A stretch of 9,060 nucleotides of DNA from NCBI GenBank assembly GCA_031378125.1, contig JANNDW010000053.1, forward strand, positions 1-9,060. Reading direction: 5' to 3'. The notes beneath the pieces are model-generated. The model was not told where the DNA came from. It was given only the letters and a program-made list of their open reading frames with translations, and searched no databases. Both the position numbers and the translations under genes were made by a program. How positions within the stretch are numbered: the first letter of the stretch is position 1; each line of letters begins with the position of its first letter. This document shows positions 6,004 to 9,060 of this stretch, one piece after another. This stretch comes from LGRD01 sp031378125 (GTDB taxonomy: Bacteria; Pseudomonadota; Gammaproteobacteria; Burkholderiales; Burkholderiaceae_C).

Positions 6004-7506
6004 TCAGGCAAGGGGGGCGTGGAGTGACAGCGCGCCGGCCAGCAGCGGCAACTGGGCGATGAAGCCTGATTCGTCTTCGAGGCAACGCAGGTCCAGGCAC
6101 AGCCTGCCGTCGTGCACATGGCCGATGACCGGCACCGGCAGACCGCGCCAGGCGGCTTCGAGCCGGCGCAAGGCCGCGCCGCCGCCGCGCCGCGGCAAGG
6201 CCGGCGTGATGGCCAGGCCGGCGCTTGGCAACAGGTCCACCGGGCGCGCGCCGCTGCCGATCTGGCTGCGCAGTGCGACCGTCTGGACGGCATACGCGGC
6301 GCTGACGGCCGTGGCCACGTGGGGCAGCGTGCGCATGGCCACGGCGTTGATCTCAGCCTCGGTGCGCGTGAGCAGGCGCAAGGTGGTCAGCCGCTCGTGC
6401 AGCCGCTCGGGGTGGCGGTACAGGCGCAGCACGGCCTCAAGCGCGGCCAGCGTGAGCTTGCCCACCCGCAGGGCCCGTTTCAGCGGGTTCTTCTTGATGC
6501 GGCGGACCAGATCGGCACGCCCGGCGATCAGCCCGGCCTGCGGGCCGCCGAGCAGCTTGTCGCCGCTGAACAGCACCAGGTCGGCGCCGTCGGCAAGCGC
6601 GGCCTGTACGGTCGGCTCCCTGGGCAGGCCGTAGGCCGACAAATCGATCAGCGTGCCGCTGCCGAGGTCGTTGATGAGCGGCAGGCCATGGGCATGGGCC
6701 AGTGTTGCCAGTTCGTGCTCGGCCACCGCCTTGGTGAAGCCGGTGATCTCGAAGTTGCTCCAGTGCACCTTCATCAGCATCGCGGTGCGGGGGCCGATCG
6801 CGTCCTCGAAATCCTGCAAGTGGGTGCGGTTGGTGGTGCCCACCTCGCGCAGGCGCGCCCCGGCGCGGCTCATGATGTCGGGCACCCGAAACGCGCCGCC
6901 GATCTCGATCAGCTCGCCGCGCGAGACGATCACCTCCTTGCGCAGCGCCAGCGTGTTGAGGGTCAGGAACACGGCCGCGGCGTTGTTGTTGACGACGGTG
7001 CAGGCCTGGGCGCCGGTCAGTTCGCGGACCAGGTCTTCGACGAGCTCGTCACGGTCCCCGCGCCCGCCGGTCTCCAGGTCGAACTCCAGGTTGCTCGGCA
7101 TGCACATCGCGGCCGTCACCGCGTCGATCGCCTCCCGCGGCAGCAGCGCGCGGCCGAGGTTGGTGTGCAGCACCGTCCCGGTCAGGTTGAACACCGCGCG
7201 AAGGCGAGGGCGCGCCGCGCTGGCCAGGCGCTCGGCGCAGCGTGCCAGCACGGTGGCGTCGTTCGGCACGCTGGCGGGGACTGACTCTGCGGTGGAACCC
7301 GCGGTGGCATCCGCGGCGGCTGCCATCTGCTCGCGTGCCTCCGCCAGCACGGTGCGCATCATGGCGACTGCGGCACTGTGGCCGTGCTCGCGCAACACAT
7401 CGGCCGCCATGGCGTGGCGCAGCAAGCGGTCGATCGACGGCAGGGCCTTGAACATGCCGCGCCCGCGAGTCGCAGCGGCGGCGTCAGTCAAGGGGGTGCC
7501 GGTCAT
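6004..7506 (-). CDS. selA: L-seryl-tRNA(Sec) selenium transferase SelA
   Basis: SelA is a PLP enzyme that converts Ser-tRNA-Sec to Sec-tRNA-Sec using selenophosphate. The 500-residue product aligns from memory with E. coli SelA (463 residues) along its length. Landmarks are LPSIDRLLR near the N-terminus, FNLTGTVLHTNLGRAL, VVNNNAAAVFLTL, SRGELIEIGGAFRVPD, EVGTTNRTH, the PLP lysine K317 in FSGDKLLGGPQAG, PLKRALRVGKLTLAALEA, and the C-terminal DGRLCLDLRCLEDE. The extra length is mostly an Ala/Ser-rich insertion near residues 60-85 and the C-terminus. ATG 7506 lies only 21 nt after the encoded CCA of the tRNA-Sec gene. A later start at Met18 (MFKALPS) is possible but less likely. No strong Shine-Dalgarno precedes either. 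dsbD follows 8 nt after the stop. All family hallmarks are intact and I see no frameshift. Confidence 0.96.
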   Translation of the reverse strand: MTGTPLTDAAAATRGRGMFKALPSIDRLLRHAMAADVLREHGHSAAVAMMRTVLAEAREQMAAAADATAGSTAESVPASVPNDATVLARCAERLASAARPRLRAVFNLTGTVLHTNLGRALLPREAIDAVTAAMCMPSNLEFDLETGGRGDRDELVEDLVRELTGAQACTVVNNNAAAVFLTLNTLALRKEVIVSRGELIEIGGAFRVPDIMSRAGARLREVGTTNRTHLQDFEDAIGPRTAMLMKVHWSNFEITGFTKAVAEHELATLAHAHGLPLINDLGSGTLIDLSAYGLPREPTVQAALADGADLVLFSGDKLLGGPQAGLIAGRADLVRRIKKNPLKRALRVGKLTLAALEAVLRLYRHPERLHERLTTLRLLTRTEAEINAVAMRTLPHVATAVSAAYAVQTVALRSQIGSGARPVDLLPSAGLAITPALPRRGGGAALRRLEAAWRGLPVPVIGHVHDGRLCLDLRCLEDESGFIAQLPLLAGALSLHAPLA

Positions 7507-7527
7507 GGCTCAGCGGCGAGCGGCCGA

Positions 7528-7624
7528 TGGCGGAAGAGAGTGGGAGTCGAACCCACCAGGGACCGAAGATCGGCCCCTTCCGGTTTTGAAGACCGGACGT
7601 CCCACCGGGGAGCGCATCTCTTCC
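7528..7624 (-). tRNA. selC: tRNA-Sec (anticodon UCA), selC
   Basis: The minus strand folds as a bacterial selenocysteine tRNA of 97 nt including an encoded CCA (7528-7530). The 8-bp acceptor stem is GGAAGAGA (7617-7624) with TCTCTTCC (7532-7539), longer than the usual 7 bp, followed by a G discriminator. The anticodon arm is TCCGGT-CTTCAAA-ACCGGA with anticodon TCA at 7589-7587. The long variable arm pairs GGGGCCGA with TCGGTCCC around a TCT loop. The T arm is GTGGG-TTCGACT-CCCAC. The D stem (CGCTCC with GGGACG) has one C-A mismatch and one wobble. These features match E. coli selC closely. The gene sits between selB (71 nt upstream) and selA (21 nt downstream) on the same strand. It is therefore probably excised from a polycistronic transcript by RNase P and 3' processing. 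Confidence 0.97.
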
Positions 7625-7640
7625 ATGGTTATCAGGCAAC

Positions 7641-7666
7641 CTGCGCGCTGCGCGCTGCGCACTGCG
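7641..7666. repeat. 7-bp tandem repeat upstream of tRNA-Sec
   Basis: CTGCGCG occurs about 3.7 times in tandem (7641, 7648, 7655 with one change, and a partial copy at 7662). It lies in the 71-nt spacer between the selB stop and the tRNA-Sec 5' end. No promoter with acceptable -35 and -10 elements is visible in this spacer. Confidence 0.8.
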
Positions 7667-7695
7667 GTATTCGTTCTTTGGACGGCCCGGCGTGC

Positions 7696-9060
7696 TCATG
7701 TGTTTGTCAGGGATCCGGCGTCACCGAACACGCCGGCGCTGGCCTGGCGCACGCGCCGCCCATCCTTGAGGCGCATCGTGAAGCCGTTGCGGTCGAAGAA
7801 CTCGAGCATCGGGATGCCGAGGTTGCGGTGCAGGCCGGTCGCGTCACGAAACGGCCCGACGGTGACGACGCCGCGCGGCTGGGTGCGTGCCAGCGCTTCG
7901 GTCTGCGCGGCGAGCATTGCCACCGTGTGCGGCAACAGGAAAACTTCGCGGCGCACCCGGTGCAATTGCCCCATGCGAGACAGGCGGATGAACAGCGTAC
8001 GCAGGCCCTCTTCGTTTACCTGCATCTGCTTGGCCAGTTCGGGCACTTGCGGCGGCGCGAGGCCGGCCGCCTCAAGCAACGGACGGGCACGCTCCCACAG
8101 TGGCTGCTCGGCCGCGCTCAAGCTCACCCGGTGGTCGCTGAGCTGGTAGCGCGCGCCCACGCGCAGCACACGGTGCTGTGCAAGCGTGGTCTCCAGCAGG
8201 CTGGCCAGCACCGCGGTGGACGGCCGCTGCGGCATCAGGCCGCGCAGTTCATGCAGGTTGGCGCCGGCACTGTCGGGCAGGCGCTGGTGGTAGCGCGCCA
8301 GCGCCGCCAGCACGTGCTCGGCAAGCCCCTGCCAGTGGGTCGGGCTGAAGGCGCAGGCCTCGGCCGCGGCCCGCAAGACCTGCGCACCGGCAGCGGCCAG
8401 CATCGGTGCCAGCGCGCCGTCGTCGAGCTTGTGCAGCCGCGCAAACCAGGCCAGGTCGACGCCGGCCGGCGCGCAGGTGAGCAAGGCCTCCAGCGCCGCT
8501 TGAGGGGTGCCCGCTTCGAGCGCGGCCAGCCACTCGGCACGCTGCGGCTTGCGCCGGCCGCGCTCGGGCGGGAACGGGTCGAGCACGCGCCCGCCGCCCA
8601 GCGTGCGCCGGGCCGACGCGTCGCGCACGATGAAGCGGTCGCCGTGCAGCGCGCCGACCGGTTGGTCCAGCACCAGCTGCACCAGCGCGTTGGCGCCGGG
8701 TTGGATCGGCTCATCGCGCAGCAGTGCCACGCGGCCGAGCACGTCCACCGCACCGAGGTGCACATGCACCGGCGTCCAGTGGCGCAGCGCCCGCGCTTCA
8801 CCGGGCAGCAATGAAAGGCGCGCGTCCAGGCGCTGGGTCGGCGCATGCAGCGCTGCCGCGAGCAGCCATTGGCCGCGCGCGATGTCTTTGCGGTCGAGCT
8901 GCGGCGCGACGATGTTCAGCGCGCAGCGTTGGCCGATCGAGCCGCTGTCGGCCTTGCGGTTTTGCGCGTGCAGGCCGCGCACGCGCACCTCCAGGCCGAG
9001 CGGCGAAACCACCAGCCGGTCGCCCACCTTGACCGTGCCGTCGAACACCGTGCCGGTGAC
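7696..9060 (-). CDS. selB: Selenocysteine-specific elongation factor SelB (5' end outside window)
   Basis: SelB carries Sec-tRNA-Sec to the ribosome and recognises the SECIS hairpin of selenoprotein mRNAs. The last 454 residues are present, and the frame runs open through the window edge (VTGTVFDGTVKVGD). The GTPase domain, roughly 170-190 residues by comparison with E. coli SelB (614), lies outside. Visible parts begin with the beta-barrel domains, marked by GLHAQNRKAD, GQRCALNIV, RGQWL and, later, DRFIVRDASARRTLGGGRVLDP. They continue with the winged-helix domains, ending in the SECIS-binding WH4 at VVTVGPFRDATG...IPMLEFFDRNGFTMRLKDGRRVR. In WH4 the segment HRNLGI has Asn where I remember Lys in many SelB proteins. 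The stop is TGA at 7698-7696. Downstream on the same strand are selC, selA and dsbD. This order (selB first, tRNA between) differs from E. coli, where selAB are adjacent and selC is elsewhere. Confidence 0.95.
   Translation of the reverse strand, partial: VTGTVFDGTVKVGDRLVVSPLGLEVRVRGLHAQNRKADSGSIGQRCALNIVAPQLDRKDIARGQWLLAAALHAPTQRLDARLSLLPGEARALRHWTPVHVHLGAVDVLGRVALLRDEPIQPGANALVQLVLDQPVGALHGDRFIVRDASARRTLGGGRVLDPFPPERGRRKPQRAEWLAALEAGTPQAALEALLTCAPAGVDLAWFARLHKLDDGALAPMLAAAGAQVLRAAAEACAFSPTHWQGLAEHVLAALARYHQRLPDSAGANLHELRGLMPQRPSTAVLASLLETTLAQHRVLRVGARYQLSDHRVSLSAAEQPLWERARPLLEAAGLAPPQVPELAKQMQVNEEGLRTLFIRLSRMGQLHRVRREVFLLPHTVAMLAAQTEALARTQPRGVVTVGPFRDATGLHRNLGIPMLEFFDRNGFTMRLKDGRRVRQASAGVFGDAGSLTNT

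Noticed and set aside
5996..6100. An upstream ATG (6100) that would extend DsbD by 35 residues.
   Set aside because: The extension is Arg/Pro-rich, overlaps selA by 97 nt and would bury the signal peptide that begins at the ATG at 5995.
4071..6293. A minus-strand open frame of about 740 codons overlapping selA and dsbD in another frame.
   Set aside because: Its translation is low-complexity Arg/Ala/Gly-rich, while the overlapping frames encode intact SelA and DsbD.
7625..7720. A separate promoter for tRNA-Sec in the spacer after selB.
   Set aside because: CTGACA and GAATAC or GATAAC-like hexamers exist on the minus strand, but none pair at 16-18 nt spacing with a sensible start before the tRNA.
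4304..8814. Several long open frames on the plus strand opposite selB, selA and dsbD, each hundreds of codons long.
   Set aside because: They are rich in Arg, Gln, Ala and His with no recognisable domain, and run antisense to genes with full family motifs. This is the expected effect of high GC content.

Overview
The window is high-GC, densely coding DNA from a Gram-negative bacterium. Protein similarity, short intergenic gaps and strong G/C third-position bias suggest a betaproteobacterium of the order Burkholderiales. This was judged by recalled family resemblance, not by a search. No insertion sequence, phage gene, CRISPR array or rRNA was seen.

Layout. (a) Positions 1-2328, plus strand: a purine-uptake and purine-use block. 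It holds the last 45 codons of a BMP-family ABC transporter substrate-binding protein, a hairpin-plus-T terminator, a Rieske non-haem iron oxygenase alpha subunit, and an adenine/adenosine deaminase that starts 3 nt after the oxygenase stop. The oxygenase has Gly66 where the family has an iron-sulfur-ligand cysteine, one base from a Cys codon. (b) Positions 2391-4016, plus strand: a membrane-anchored monohaem cytochrome c, a membrane-anchored thioredoxin-like protein with a CVEC active site, and an OhrR-type two-cysteine MarR regulator with no ohr gene in view. (c) Positions 4017-4126: a convergent intergenic region with a 7-bp-stem hairpin and a 2.5-copy, 22-bp tandem repeat. (d) Positions 9060 down to 4127, minus strand: a selenocysteine locus in the order selB (5' end outside the window), selC (tRNA-Sec, anticodon UCA, encoded CCA), selA, then dsbD.

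How the genes work together. SelA converts Ser-tRNA-Sec to Sec-tRNA-Sec, the tRNA is made between the two protein genes, and SelB delivers it to UGA codons. The host should therefore make at least one selenoprotein (commonly a formate dehydrogenase), though none is visible here. DsbD starts 8 nt after selA and carries reducing power across the inner membrane. The thioredoxin-like protein on the convergent side is a plausible partner for it. The most noteworthy points are the oxygenase missing a Rieske cysteine, the tRNA-Sec gene embedded between selB and selA with dsbD closing the run, and the orphan OhrR-type regulator beside periplasmic redox genes.
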